Below are positions 22,359-34,548 of a stretch of 64,000 nucleotides of DNA, piece after piece; position 1 is the first letter of the stretch; every line of letters starts with the position of its first letter. The position numbers and the translations under genes are program-made. The notes under the pieces were generated by a model. The model was not told where the DNA came from, did no database searches, and saw only the letters and a program-made list of their open reading frames with translations. This DNA comes from Owenia fusiformis (Eukaryota > Annelida > Polychaeta > Sabellida > Oweniidae): the NCBI GenBank assembly GCA_903813345.2, contig CAIIXF020000004.1, forward strand, positions 30,071,985 to 30,135,984, in the 5' to 3' direction.

Positions 22359-22400
22359 CTAGAAAACGGCAACTACACAGAGTAGCAAATCCCAACGAAC
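22359..22400 (-). repeat. Helentron-like 3' terminus, divergent copy
   Basis: On the minus strand: GTTCGTTGGGAT, GCTACTCTGTGTAGT, then CTAG followed by TT. It aligns base for base with the ends at 639 and 2637. The hairpin pair G-C of those copies is T-A here, a compensating change. The element body above 22400 (to about 22900, with GGCGGCCATTTTGAAT) is too diverged to bound. Confidence 0.5.
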
Positions 22401-23169
22401 ACTATATAAATCATGAATCTGTACAGTCACAATGTAATATTTACCATCTACCCTTCCCTTCAATAAATATTTGAGATCATCGTAGTGTCATTTTACCATA
22501 TTTCCTGCTCTAGGCAACCATTTTGAATTTTCTCAGGCATAAATTAGAAAAACAATACCATAATTGTGATCTACTCCGAAATTCCTTCAATTTGAGTATA
22601 ATATAGCCATACTTTAAGAGATCAAAAAATAATTGCGAAATCCCACATTAGGCGGCCATTTTGAATTTTACGAGGCCCGAATCAAAAAAACGATACAAAA
22701 TTTGCAATCTACTCTAAATTGCCTTTCATTTGAGTATAGTAAAGCTATACTTCAAAAACATCTCAAAATTAATGCAAATTCCTGCTTTTCAAACCCCCCA
22801 TTCACAGCATTTGAGTATAATAAAGCTATACTTCAAAAACGGACGGAGCCATTATCTTTCGTTTTATGGGATGATAAAAATTATAACTGTTGAAAGTGTA
22901 AAAAAGTATGGGTACATGTGTTAAGACAAAAATATGTACCCATATCTTGTACTTACCCTTACAACTGATTTATCCAAATGTAGATTCTCTGCTAGAATTT
23001 GTATTCTTTCCATATTTTCTTTATTTATACTTTTTAGACCTCCCTGCCAGGCTTCACGGATGGCACTCTCCTGCACTGCTGTCAGGGTTGTTCTTTGTTT
23101 CCTGGTCTGAAATCATAATTTGATAAATATGATTACTGAAAATGGTTATGTCAAATTTTCAGAAAATAA

Positions 23170-23480
23170 CTAAACAACAGCAAAGCCAAAGCATAGCAAA
23201 TCCCATTGAACAGCCATGGCTGGCACTTTTACAAAAGAAGTATAAAGCAAAAATGATGAAATTGTCATCAGAGAGTGTAATATGTTTCTAAGAAGGCATA
23301 TATTGAATTTCACAAAATGGCACACATAAACATGTAATGATGGCCTTTTTTGGCCACCAAATAGCAAAAATGACATACATGTTTATGAAAGTGTGCAGTG
23401 CTTAGGAGTATTCTCCAAACAAATATGACCAAAATCGCTATACTATTTTTTGAGTTATAGTATACATTTATTGACCTCTC
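23170..23480 (-). repeat. Helentron-like 3' terminus with relics of the 135-bp repeat
   Basis: The minus strand ends GTTCAATGGGAT...GCTTTGGCTTTGC...TTAG-TT at 23170. Above it, 23215-23480 holds decayed pieces of the 135-bp unit (AAAATGGCACAC, AAACAAATATGACCAAAATCG). Boundaries are approximate. Confidence 0.45.
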
Positions 23481-23586
23481 CAGAGGTTTACTGTCAAAAT
23501 TATATCCCGAGACTGTAAACCGAGACCGTAGGTCGAGGTTTACAGTCGAGGGATATAATTTTGACAGTAAACTGAATGGAGAGGTC
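23473..23586. repeat. 114-bp inverted repeat
   Basis: GACCTCTCCA and TGGAGAGGTC bound it; inside, GTTTACTGTCAAAATTATA pairs with its complement near 23552-23570, with a loop around GAGACCGTAGGTC. A strong hairpin in single strands, probably a MITE. Confidence 0.65.
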
Positions 23587-24540
23587 TATAATTGTTTTGT
23601 TAGTCCGAAGAATATCTTAGATTTTTCTGACCCTTGAAGTTGACTTGAAGTTGGATCCAGACCCTCGAGACGTTCATGTTGTATTTCAAACACAATATGC
23701 TATTTTGATATTATGATTAAGAAATAATTTATTTCATGTAAATAACATTTAATGTATATAATATAAGGTGGAATTAAAAATAAATATCAATGTTTTAAAA
23801 TAAAACAGTAGTAAAATAATTAACACTTATATCAGTATCACTTCATTTAACTTTTGGTAGTGATAATGATTATAAATATGAACTTCACAGTTCTTGATAG
23901 TAAAACGATAGCATCTGAGCATAGTTCTAAAGTCTGGAGTTAACTGCTCATTTGTGCATCTACTAGGCTCTTACAAAGAATACTGGTGACTGAGTTTTAC
24001 TTGTGGTAGTGATTATGGATATAAACTTGACAGTTTGTAATAGTAAAACTGCTGGCATGGCTCTGAAGTGAAAGTCCAGGGTTATCTGAGTTGAGTATGG
24101 GTACAGAAACTGGGTTTTCACTTGTATCTACTTCGCTTTCACTAAGAACATTGTTTATTGCTACTGGGGAATTGAACGTTTCAGGTACAGCCAGTGTTCT
24201 TTCTCCATCTTCTGGAAACATAAAAATTCAACCACTGAATTGAAAAATGTGAAATTGAATTTTCAGCAAAAAATAAACTAAACTTGAATTCATTTTCTGT
24301 ACAATACTTCAAGCTGATTGAACTATACATGTAATATTAGGAAAAGTAAAATACAGTTAATCTTGCTCCAGACTACTGATCCGTTTGCTCCTATTCAGCT
24401 TGTAGTAGAGGTGATCTAGATTGAGTGGGGAAGGTGCAATGGCTTTACAAAGACGAAGTTCAGGGAATATTGTCATATGGAATACCACAATAAGGTCTGA
24501 AGCAATGTATTTGTTAACTGATGTAAGGAATAATTGTTAC

Positions 24541-24702
24541 CTTTGTGTGACTTCTCCAGGCTAAGGGGATCTTTGTTCTCAATTGGTTCATCAACTACAT
24601 CAGCACACATATTACTAGAGAGTGTAGATGTGTAGGTATCGACCCTCTCTCTGACCAGTTTAGTTACTGTTCCAGGGGAGCGGAGATTCTTTGAAATTTT
24701 CT
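24541..24702 (-). CDS. Repeated 54-codon exon, copy 2 (recombinase gene)
   Basis: 162 nt, acceptor TTTCAG, donor GTAACA. It encodes EKISKNLRSPGTVTKLV...SSNMCADVVDEP. The length is a multiple of three, so it can be added or skipped without breaking the frame. Its twin is at 25041-25202. Confidence 0.6.
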
Positions 24703-25040
24703 CTGAAAGAAAATTGAATTTGAACTCATTTTTTGCAAGTGTACAATACATTAAAATGATTAAACTTCACTTCATATAGGGGGTGAAGAAACTGCAAGCA
24801 ATATTAACAAAAAATGATCCAGATGTGTTCTTTGTCATCCTAAATATAATATCTCTAAATGGCACATGATGAAGTTCTCTCTATATCAAAGTACAGAAAT
24901 ATGTGTAAACTATCCCAAATTATAGAGTGGCATATTGATATTAAACACATTAGCCTAATGTGGAAAATCTTTCATTTTTCCTGAAATAAATAATGAACTT
25001 TGAGGATATCCTTTTGATTTATGTAAGGAACACTTGTTAC

Positions 25041-25202
25041 CTTTGCGTGGCTTCCCTAGGCTACGCGGCTCCTCGTTTTCAGATGGTTTATCAACTACAT
25101 CAGCACACATATTACTAGAGAGTGTAGATGTGTAGGTATCGACCCTCTCTCTGACCAGTTTAGTTAATGTTCCAGGGGAGCGGAGATTCTTGGAAATTTT
25201 CT
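25041..25202 (-). CDS. Repeated 54-codon exon, copy 1 (recombinase gene)
   Basis: 162 nt, same splice sites as the copy at 24541. The protein differs at only a few residues (VDKPSENEEPRSLGK against VDEPIENKDPLSLEK). Intron sequence just outside also matches (TTTCTTTCAG), which points to a recent local duplication of the exon with its borders. Confidence 0.6.
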
Positions 25203-25209
25203 CTGAAAG

Positions 25210-25925
25210 AAAATTGAAGGAAATATAGGTTAAACTATAAAATGATTAAACTTTATTATCCCATGGTTAGGATAAAAGTTATAGTGTACCTCATGTTGAT
25301 ATTTCACTCATTTTTAAATGAAATCTCAGAAACATCTGGCATCCACAATCCATTTCCAATGGTACAAAATGACAATCCTACGGATTTTCTCGAAATATCA
25401 TTTATATCCATTTGTGAATCTCCAAAGGGAAATATCAATTCAGGCACAAAGACTCTTCCACTTACACAGGTTTTAATGTATTTCTTACTTGTTAACTGAT
25501 ATTAGGCCATTCAAAGTTAATTTATGTTTAACATCCACCTGAGGTTTCATAGGAGGGTGGGAGGTTAAAAAAGTTTTAAAAACAGAACTTGATCATGATG
25601 GATTTTTATATGCTTTTTCATTTCAAAAGTACAAGAAAACATAGGAAGTACATGTAACTGATTTCTAAAGAGACTTCACCATTAGGATGTTTACCTTTTA
25701 ACTCAGACAAAATTGGACCAAAAGTACATGTAATTTTCAATTATGGCATCCCTTTCACTCTGATATGATCTGTGATTACACTTTCCAGGTTTCACTAGTC
25801 ATTTGGATTTACAAGTTAATGGCACCTAGCATTTTTGATTTGTTGTATCTAAATTTTCTCAAATCTTTTGCGCGGGGATGTTAAACATATAATCAGTTTT
25901 TAATGGCTTAGGAAGCAAATGTAAT
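25210..25925. other. Intron of the recombinase gene; no separate gene
   Basis: The plus-strand open frame 25242-25499 has no recognisable domain and lies in an intron; not called. Confidence 0.4.
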
Positions 25926-26329
25926 TGTTACCTTTTTGTAACTTCTTCCAGCTACAAGGATTCTGGAATTCATTTTCGGATGACTCATCGACTGCAGAGC
26001 ACAGACTATCTGACAGAGTAGAGGAAATCTGTCTCTTCTTGTTTGAGGTTAACCTGTGTGCGTATGAGCTGATGGATGTCTCGGACTTGTGTCCAGAAAT
26101 TTTCCTAACTTCGCCCCGGTCATATCCTGAAAGCACAATCACAAACTAATTAGTGAAAACATGTGTCAATAGACATATGCAAAGTGTAGGGTGTACATAT
26201 ACGTAAATTTGTTCACAGTAAAATAAGACAAAATGGAAAAAGAAGACAAAAATGTTATAATGAATTTATGAGCGTATAACTAGTGCTCCATGAATATTGT
26301 TCTGTTAATGTTTAAAACTATCATACAAA

Positions 26330-27975
26330 TAACTAGACATGTAAATTGAACAAGTTCAATTTAAGACTCCAGATTTCAAACTTTTTTTGAGCTCAGTCAT
26401 TCAGATACTTGTAAGCTGAGTCATTCAGAATAAGCTGAGTCAGCTAGAATATAGACATTTAGACAACTCTTAAGTAGGTTATCTTCGACTCCATTGACTT
26501 AACATGGGGATATCATCATATCAACTTTTGGAGACTTCAAACCGCTATAACTATCTAACCGGAAGTTGGATCGAAATTTGGTTTAAAGATTCGGATTCCT
26601 GAGAAAATTCTACCCCTAATACATAACTCATACGTTTAATTTGGAGAAGTTTTTATTTTGACCTTCTTTTCTGACACCATCTCAAAAGTGGGTCAAAATA
26701 CTTTTTGACGGCAAAAGGCTGACACTATTAACACACTCTTCGCTACCTGTATACAAAATTTCGTAGCAAATCATTAAAGTGTAATGTCGGAATCGCAAAA
26801 ATAAGGAAAAACTATGAATTTGACCTAGATTTTGACCTGGGCATTTTGGTGTCCAAATTTTAAAGCTAGATAGCCCTCGAAGTCCCCTTCTTTTATAGGC
26901 TTTCAGAATGTTAAGCTGTACTCAGTCTATATCTGGTATTTTACACATCAAAAAATCTTTTTTCTCATTGACATAACATGGGGCACCAAATTTAGCGATT
27001 TTTGAGCTTTCAAAACGTCATAACTTCCGATCCAGAAGTCGGATCAAAATTTGGTTTGCAGATTCGGATTCCTGGGAAAATTCTATCCTTAATTCATAAC
27101 TCATATGTTGAGTTTGGAGAATTTTTTATTTTGACCTACTTTTCGGACACCATATCTCAAAAGTGGGTCAAAATACTTTCTGACGGCAAAAGGCTAACAC
27201 TATTAGCACACTCTTGGCTACATGTATACAAAATTTCGAAGAATATTATTAATCTGTAGTGTCAGAATCCTAAAAATAAGGAAAAACTTTGAATTTGACC
27301 TAGATTTTGACCTAGGCATTTTGGTGTCCAAATTTTGAAGCTAGATGGCTTTTGAGGTCCCATTCTTTTAAAAGCTTTCATTGCATTTAGCTGAACTCGG
27401 TCTATATTTCGTATTTTTCACTTCAAAAAAATCTTCTTTCCCATTGACTGAACATGGGCACACAATTTAGCGATTTTTGAGCTTTCAAAACGCCATAACT
27501 TCCGAACCGGAAGTTCGATCTGAATTTGATTTTCAGATTTGGAATCCTGAGAAAATTTCCTATAAGACTAATATCTTGGACATTTGATTCGGAGAATTTT
27601 TTTTTGGACCTCGTTTTCGGACACTGATATCTCGAAATCGGTTCGAGATATCAAAAATCTAAATCGTATTGCGGTTTTCTACTTTTTCATGAGGAACACA
27701 ATGAAAAAAAACCGGATCAAAAATATTGAAGGACGACCGAGATAATTAGAAAAAGTGACAAAGTACTGGATTTGACCTAGTTCTTGACCTTTGACCTAGA
27801 TAAAAAATTGACCTAATTTCCCAGAAAGCCAGATACATTCCCTAGTCAACCATGTAGGTTGGATTAAGTAAGATCTTATAGTTGGAGAGAAAATCTGTTA
27901 GGAGGAAGAAAGAAAGAAGAATAATAAGAAAACAGGCAAAAACAATAGACTACAGATTTTCAATCTGGAGTCTAA
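26330..27975 (+). mobile_element. Helitron-like element, TAACTAGAC family, copy 1
   Basis: The 5' end reads TAACTAGACAT, then a hairpin (TTGAAC-AAGTTCAA), then GACTCCAGAT. The 3' end is a hairpin around GATTTTCAATC, then GGAGTCTAA followed by T. Inside are repeats of GCCATAACTTCCGAACCGGAAGT-type sequence (about 26540, 27010, 27490) and AGGTCA-rich pieces. It has no coding frame. It lies inside the recombinase gene, between its N- and C-terminal exons. Other copies are at 47964-49312 and 61231-62712. Confidence 0.6.
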
Positions 27976-28857
27976 TAAATTGAAAATTGTCAATGAACAC
28001 ACTATTTATACAAAAACTATGTATTTTAAATAATGAAAAAATGAACTTACCATGGTCAATTAACATTTGAATTGAAAAAATGTTCGTATTTATGCAGATT
28101 TTGAGCTCAGGACGCGAATATTTTAGACCCATTGCGTCCCGGGACTCATTCGCTATGATGCTCACACCTGTGATAACTAACCTTTTATTTCATACATCCG
28201 CCCTTCATTCAAGTCACATTTCACGTCTCTATGGTTTTTATCCATTTCGCCAGCCATCTGCTCTACATATTTTGCACCAGTGCCATCATGACTCAACATG
28301 AATGTGTTTGTTCGGTTCATGACAAGTAAATTTTCTCTTCCACGTCGACAAAGATGTATCATAATGTCTATGAATACCTTAAACTGTAATCCTTTTGGAG
28401 ATTCAAGATCGATTCTTGAGTATATCTTTTTAAGATCCTCTGGCTCCAACACAGGTTTGTGGGTGATTTTACCTTTTCCTGACTTCTGCAGTTCCACAAC
28501 CATCGCTTTGAAAACATCGTTTGATGCCTTGAATTCAGACTTGGTAATGTCCATCTTAAGTGTCTCTCTGATGTATCGTGCCACTCCCCATTTAAGAAGC
28601 TGAAATGATTTCAACTTATAAAGTCCACCGTCTTTTTTTCTAATACCAACGTAAAACTTTTTCAAAAAATTATCTACATCTGGCACGGCAGTAAGTTCAC
28701 TCAATGGAGTCAAATTACTCTCCTTGGCGAAGTCCACTAAAAGCTTTGTACAAAGTTTTAGATTTTTCTTCGTATTTTGACTGCCTTTACTCTCTAAGAG
28801 ACTAATAATATCCTCATCTTCAACATTTTTGAAATGGCTAGTGCTAGCGGCGGCCAT

Positions 28858-28990
28858 TTTATTGTCTGATAATGACGTCATTTTAGTGAAATGCTGGGAA
28901 TATTATTCACCGACAATGCATTGCGCGGTGTACAGTTAAAATTATTCACCGCTCGTTGACCAATCAAAATCGAGTATTTCAACTGAGGTA
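28858..28990 (-). promoter_or_regulatory. Start region of the recombinase gene with a CRE over the first ATG
   Basis: The palindrome TGACGTCA (28873-28880) overlaps the first ATG (28881). The second ATG (28857) lies in AAAATGGCCGCC, a strong initiation context and a YY1-like motif. No TATA box is evident upstream. If the CRE is a real promoter element, transcription would start below it and the protein would begin at 28857. Confidence 0.35.
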
Positions 28991-29029
28991 CTAACAATAT
29001 AAAATGTAAAATTACACATGTTGAGATCG

Positions 29030-29380
29030 TGTATGACATACATGTATATGAAAGTGTGCCGTGCTTAATATGCTTATGAGTATTCTCCAAACAAATAGGA
29101 ACAAAATCACTATTCTACTTTTTGAGTTCTCGTATAAAATGTAAAATAACACATGTTGAGATGGTTGCCATTATTCAAAATTATTAGACAGTGTACCATG
29201 CTTATATGCTTACAGTATTCACATATCAAAAATGAACAAAATTGCTCCACTACCTACCTTAAAATAACACACTTAAAGATGGTGGCCAATTTTCAAAATG
29301 GCCACCTAGTGTCCCCAAAGTGTCATTAGACAGTGTACCAAATATACAATATATGAAGCAAATTGTTCCACTACTTTTCA
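29030..29380 (-). repeat. Decayed 135-bp repeat array in reverse orientation
   Basis: Two to three units related to 1-597 in inverted orientation: GACAGTGTACCATGCTTA, GAACAAAATTGCTCCACTAC, AAGATGGTGGCCA. Diverged and partly deleted. Confidence 0.5.
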
Positions 29381-29382
29381 AG

Positions 29383-29828
29383 TTAGGCCATAAGACGTAT
29401 ATTCTTTGTTTTGGGTCCCCTTGCTTGCACGATTTTGAGTAAAGCAGAAAAAAAACACATCCAAATAGCAATCACAAGGGTCTGAAAGTATACCATTGCA
29501 TTTCGTTCAATCAGAATCAGATGAAATGGCGGATAGTTTGATGTGCGTCAAAATTGACAGTATTATTATTGATTACTTTGGCATATGGTCTAATACATTG
29601 GGGTTTTCTTATTTTTTTACCCTTGAATATTAGCTATGTTTAAATATATTGTATAAAATGTATAGATATGTGTTTGTAACCACTGCAAAATTGGTATGTC
29701 ATCCCTTTTATGCCCCTAAAATGTATACATTTCTCAGCAAACAAGTTTGTGTTTGTTTTCCTTGTACCCTTGGATGATTTGGATTTTGCCAGGACGCAAA
29801 ACAAAGAACCTACTTCTTATGGCCTAAA
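29383..29828. mobile_element. 446-bp terminal-inverted-repeat element
   Basis: Left end TTAGGCCATAAGACGTATA, right end (inverted) TTAGGCCATAAGAAGTAGG; the match extends to about 40 bp including TTCTTTGTTTTG. No transposase frame. A partial copy lies at 20048-20220. Superfamily unassigned. Confidence 0.65.
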
Positions 29829-32800
29829 TTGAATACAGCCATGATATACTAGTAATAGTCCACATATTTGTGCACAATCGTTTGCAAACTTGCTCTATCC
29901 CACAATCCCACAATAACAGTGCCATCTATCTTACTAACTAAAATCAAATAACTTCATTATTTATCAAATATTGTTCATATATTTTCTTGTCATCTCACTA
30001 AATTTCACCCCTGTTATGGTTGAAGCTATAAAAACAAATCATCTTTTGAGTTTCATATTATTCACAAGTGATAAATTGACTTTTCATTATGACTGTTAGC
30101 TTTGTTAAATTCCTTTTCTTGCTGTAAAAGATTGCCGATGCGAGAAGATGTGAATGTAAGGGGCACACTGGGTTCCCATACAGTATTATTAAAGTATAGC
30201 TAGGTCTTTCCAATCCTTGAAGGGAGAGCAAAATGCTTTCCTGAAAAATCCCAGAGTTTTTTATTCATTTATTTTATAAATTAAGTTCATTGCAAGTAAT
30301 ACATATTTTACTGCCTAGAGTCATGCCTACTTCCTTCTAGTGGACCATACAAGGCAACAATAAGTCCATTTTGGTATTACTATACTTTGAAATTTTAAAG
30401 CATGTACATGTTTATGCCCACTAAAGAAGTAGTGCTGGCCTACCCCTGGCCATGTGATGGGTCGGGCAGTCCCATCAATGAACCCCCAACAATTTTTAAG
30501 AGAAGCCCCCTTCTCAAATATTGCTTCGCAATAAGTCTTAAGTGAAGGGATGTCTAACTATGGTTTATTTAAATTGGTCAATTTAAAGAGGGTGCTGAAA
30601 TTTCCACGTGTTGTGGACTGTCTTACATACTGAATTGAATGTCTTTATAAAGTACACTGGTGAAACTGGGGTCAACCATGCATTCATATAAATTGAAATG
30701 ATGCCAAATACACTACCCGCAAAAGGATTAGAAAACCTGGAAACTATCCAAAAGATAAATGGACAAACAATTACATGATAAATATATGGCATTCAGATTC
30801 ATTAAAAACATTATTCCGAATGGAATAAACTTCATATTTAAATTGGTCAGCAGATGTGCAAAGTTGTCATAGAGGTGTTCCAATATTTTGTTTGTAGGGT
30901 GCATGCTGAGGTCAAATTGTGTAGCCAATTTGAAAAGTCTGTTAGGATAAGACATTTGCTTATAGAAAAGGCATAAACCGTCTTAAGTCTATAATTATGG
31001 ATCTATTGAATCCTTGAAAATGTTATTGAAAATTCAGCAGATATTTCAACAGGACTATATGATCTTCAAGAGCCATAGCTAATAGTTTTCTTCAATTATG
31101 CTTGGACATTTTCCACAAGGCGAAGTTGGGCTTGCAATAACATTGCAGAGAGCCAGTTGCTTGTCAGACCTTGGACCTACTCCTTTAGCCTCTTGTTAAT
31201 CCTGTTAATATTAATTTGATTTGTATTGCCTCTAAATATGTCAATTAGTATAATTTAGAATAAATGTAGTGGTGTATGAAGTAAAAAATTATTGAATGTA
31301 AATGAAAATGTAACTGTTTCAGGGGAATTCTGCTTATCACCAACCCTACAACTAAACATCTTGGTCTTCTCACCATACTGCTGCTGAACTACTAGTTTTT
31401 ATCATTTGTATTCATGAGGCACATATAAAAACAATGCTGTCAATAAATGTAAATAACAATAGATGTACAAGAAATTTCAATAACTTCCGAATAAGTGATA
31501 ATATAGTCATTATCTATAGCAGAATCAGTCACCAGTATCACAGACACCATCTCCAGTGCTAGTAAAATAAGTGAAGGATTATAAAAGGCCTACCACAAAT
31601 AACTACCAGGTCCTTGAAGCTGAGAGGGGTTTGCTTTCATCACATGAAGTATTTGATCTCGTGTTAATTTTGCAAAGGAATAGATTTTAAACAACAGTTC
31701 TTTCAGGAATAGTTAGATACTGTGGTATCTGATGAAGGTAAACTAAGGTTAATATCATTTTTGACATCTCTATTTATACACATTTCATGACATTAATCTA
31801 GCATCAATTGGTGCTTGTCACAACAGGATGAGTGTCACAACAGAATGAGTGTCACAACAGGCACTGGGGGTAACATTTGGGATAAAACCATAGAAGCTTT
31901 CACATTTTTAGGGAGTGGTTGATGCACTCTATTTTCTTGACACCTTCTGCCCATTGTGGACCATCATGCCGAAGAGTAGCCAACATGCTACTATCCCCAT
32001 CTCCAATTATATTTGTGTACCTCAAGCCCCCTATCTTGTTGATTCCATTGAATGCAACAAGAGCTCTTCTCTCTCCATAAACTCAGCTGATCCCTCATGG
32101 TCACACAGAACAGATTTTACAATACAAATGGAGGACTTAGATAAGTTGAACTTTCAAAGTTTTGAACTATATTAAATTATATTAAATTAAATCCTCTCAT
32201 CATATAATTGTGATGAAGTTTTCTTGTTTTCTATCGTTAATTTCATGTGGAGAAATGTTGCTTCATTGTTGTTTGCATTTTTTTTGTTTAGTTTGAGTTC
32301 AGGATGGTATATATCAGATTTTGGTAACAATGCTGCTGCTGTTAGCATCAATTTTTTTCAATTTTAAAGTAATTTTGTTTTCATTTTTCATACAATAATA
32401 ATACTTGGAATATACAGGCTACAGCACCCATTTCAACTTAGCTGTTTTTGTGTTTTACTTAAAAATGCTGGCATATGACATTTGTATGAATGTATTCTCT
32501 ACCACCCTGCATGCTCCTGAGAGTCTGTAGCTACACTCAATAGCAAATGCAATCCCAGAATCATGTCCGTCTGTGATAAAGGAGGAAAAGAAATCAGAAA
32601 GACCTAAGGAGGCACAAAGTGTCACTGGAAAGTGCTAACAAAGATAACATCCAGGAAATTACAGTCTGCTATACAATGTACATTTTTTTTCAAAATGCAG
32701 TACTTATTGCATGTCAAGTGTGGTTCCTTGTTGGGAAAGCTTGCACTTTTATTACAATTCATCATCTCTACCCTTTCCATGTAATTCAGTGTTTCTGTTA

Positions 32801-34548
32801 AGATGATATATACTTTTTTTATTTTATAAAGAAGTATTCACAATTTTTTTCTAAGGAGTATTTGCAATGGAAATGAATTGCAGTTTCTGATGGGCGCACA
32901 TAGACATCAGCTTCTTTCTAGCAATTTAAGGTTCTTCCTTCCTCAAAAATCTTCATCGCCATTTCCAGAAACTTGTACAACTTCACTTTTAGCATCATTC
33001 AAAACATGGACTTTCAATAGATGGAAATGTGCTGCTAGCAAGTGGAGCTTTAAGTTTGGCAGTTGAAATTTACTGCACAAACTCATGCTCTGCTTGACCA
33101 ATACAGCTCATTGTCACTTTGCCTATTAGAAAATGCTGCATGTATATTTGATGAATGTTGCTAATTATAAAATGTGTTATAGAAGCAGGCTAAGCAGTGA
33201 CAAAAAAGTGTCAAAGTGACAGTATTTGAAACAAACTACCTATGCCAAGAATATTTTTTTAGTAAAAGTACAACTGTAGTCTAATTTATCACCAGCATTT
33301 CCAGAAAAATGGCCCCACTGGAACAGTTGTTCAGACATTCTGGACCAAGGTCCTTGCTGATTTTAAAAACAATCCTTTAATCACAGCACCCAGAGGAAAT
33401 AAAAATTCAAAGTTGATTTCCTTGATATATAATTCAACTCTTTATACAACTAAGTAGAGCAACAAAGCCCACCAAACAAAACATTGTTTATAAATTCACT
33501 CGACATGCAATTGCCATCAATTTTCTCAGGAGTTGTTTCAGCTGCTGGTTGTCCAGATATGCGGCTTTGAGGTGTTCTAATTTGATACTTCTCCAAATAG
33601 TCTTGCAAAAGTGGAAAAATGATCAAAATGATATTTTTTTTCAAAATTTTAAAGCAATATATAACTTGTTCTAGCCAAATCAAGCTTCTTGAGTGGACTT
33701 TGAATCCTTGAAGCTTATGGTTCACTCTATTAGGTACATCATAGTAGAACAATCTGGACTTCCAATGACTCTTGGATTGTCATAAATATTTGTGGAATAT
33801 CATTAACATTATTGGATTAACATCATTGATTGTCATCATTGATTTGATACAAGAATTACAACATATTTTTTTGTATATTATTATCTCATTTAGTATTTTT
33901 AAAATATAGTACTGTACATAGTTATATTTTAATTGCTGTTTTAACCTTCTGTTATCATTGAACGCAACAGTTGGCAAGATGAATTTTCTTACACGATAAC
34001 GTTTGGGATAAAATTGTGTCCAAAAATAGTCTTATCTATAATCCTATATCCATCCTTTTCCTCCTTTTTCTCCAGTTTTATGGTTACCTTCGGGTACTTC
34101 AGGTAATTCACCTGTTATGTTTTCACTAGATCTAATGGAAGCCTTGTATTGTTGGTAATGACATTTTGTAATTCAAGTACGATATTGTTTTTTTCTGAAC
34201 TTCACGGGTTTCCATTCATTGAACGCTTTAAATCAAGGCATATTTGCAGATAAAATTAAGAACTTGTTAAAGTTTTAATATTTGCTGCCAATGCAGTGCT
34301 GGCAGTCAGGACACATTTTTGGCCATTTTTACGCAATGTTTTTCAAATTTTTTTAAATGTTGTTTAGCCAGTTCGTGTCTGTCATGTAAATTAATTTACA
34401 TCATTGTAATATACTTATTTTTTAATATATTTCTTGTATATTTCAAAACTTCATGAAGGTAAAAACAATATCAAAATTTCCAAGCCTTTTGAACTTGGTG
34501 CAGATCATTGTAAAGCTGATATCACATTTCATTCTCGTTTATTTATAC
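29829..34548. other. Gene-poor interval
   Basis: No supported gene. Hydrophobic or AT-rich open frames (30583-30955, 31915-32175, 33450-33752) show no domain or convincing splice set. Three copies of a 17-18-bp unit (AGTGTCACAACAG) lie at about 31818-31860. Confidence 0.35.

Larger units (their letters stand above)
20000..23106 (-). pseudogene. Homeodomain-like plus HMG-box gene, one nonsense codon
   Basis: Five exons join in frame on the minus strand: 23106-22957, 22320-22212, 21945-21776, 20754-20623, 20357-20256, each with good acceptor and donor (GTAAGT, GTATTA, GTACGT, GTAAGT, GTAAGT). A sixth, about 20052-19995 (LNELHEDIRQLL), fits the phase. Exon 1 reads KQRTTLTAVQESAI...LAENLHLDKSVVR, a homeodomain-like helix 1-3 cut by an intron at the position common in homeobox genes. 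Exon 2 continues NIINNLNAK, lacking the usual WF of helix 3, so the domain is divergent. Then GRMNGYTLFLKKEKASPG and FKEAVKVWKDMTQADKVAF form an HMG box across exons 2 and 3. Exon 4 reads CDLIQQFGGEIGVF, exon 5 GEHPAPNSSDSGTDRK. Exon 2 has one in-frame TAA just before the HMG box (about 22278-22276). A transcription factor or a domesticated/transposon protein are both possible. The 5' end is not seen. Confidence 0.65.
23828..28881 (-). mobile_element. Crypton-like tyrosine recombinase gene with repeated 3' exons, interrupted
   Basis: Exon 28881-28182 encodes about 233 residues: an N-terminal SAM-like region (DVDNFLKKFYVGIRKKDG), then CRRGRENLLVMN holding the first catalytic Arg, ending at a GTTAGT donor. 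Exon 26126-25932 encodes the C-terminal catalytic part: EVRKISGHKSETSISSY, giving the His of box II and the nucleophilic Tyr. The piece with the HxxR motif that should lie between was not found; a 1.65-kb repeat (26330-27975) occupies the intron. Downstream are two 162-nt exons (25202-25041 and 24702-24541, RERVDTYTSTLSSN in both), a terminal exon 24211-23997 ending in FTITNCQVYIHNHYHK, and a second version of that end at about 23960-23830 (FTIKNCEVHIYNHYHY). KIAA1958/ZMYM/QRICH1-type proteins carry related recombinase domains, so a host gene is also possible. The start may be the second ATG (28857), which has the better context. Confidence 0.7.

Noticed and set aside
27002-27259. Open frame conserved between the Helitron-like copies (also 61713-61991), about 80 residues alike
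   Set aside because: The differences are mostly amino-acid-changing, the third copy has the frame broken, and similarity extends equally outside the frame. It follows from nucleotide relatedness.
27950-28165. Possible extra exon of the recombinase ending at a GTAAGT donor (about 28055)
   Set aside because: The donor is good but no acceptor fits between it and the donor at 28181, and the translation lacks the expected HxxR motif.
30583-30955. Hydrophobic minus-strand frames resembling membrane segments
   Set aside because: AT-rich codons give hydrophobic peptides by chance; no start context, splice borders or domain.
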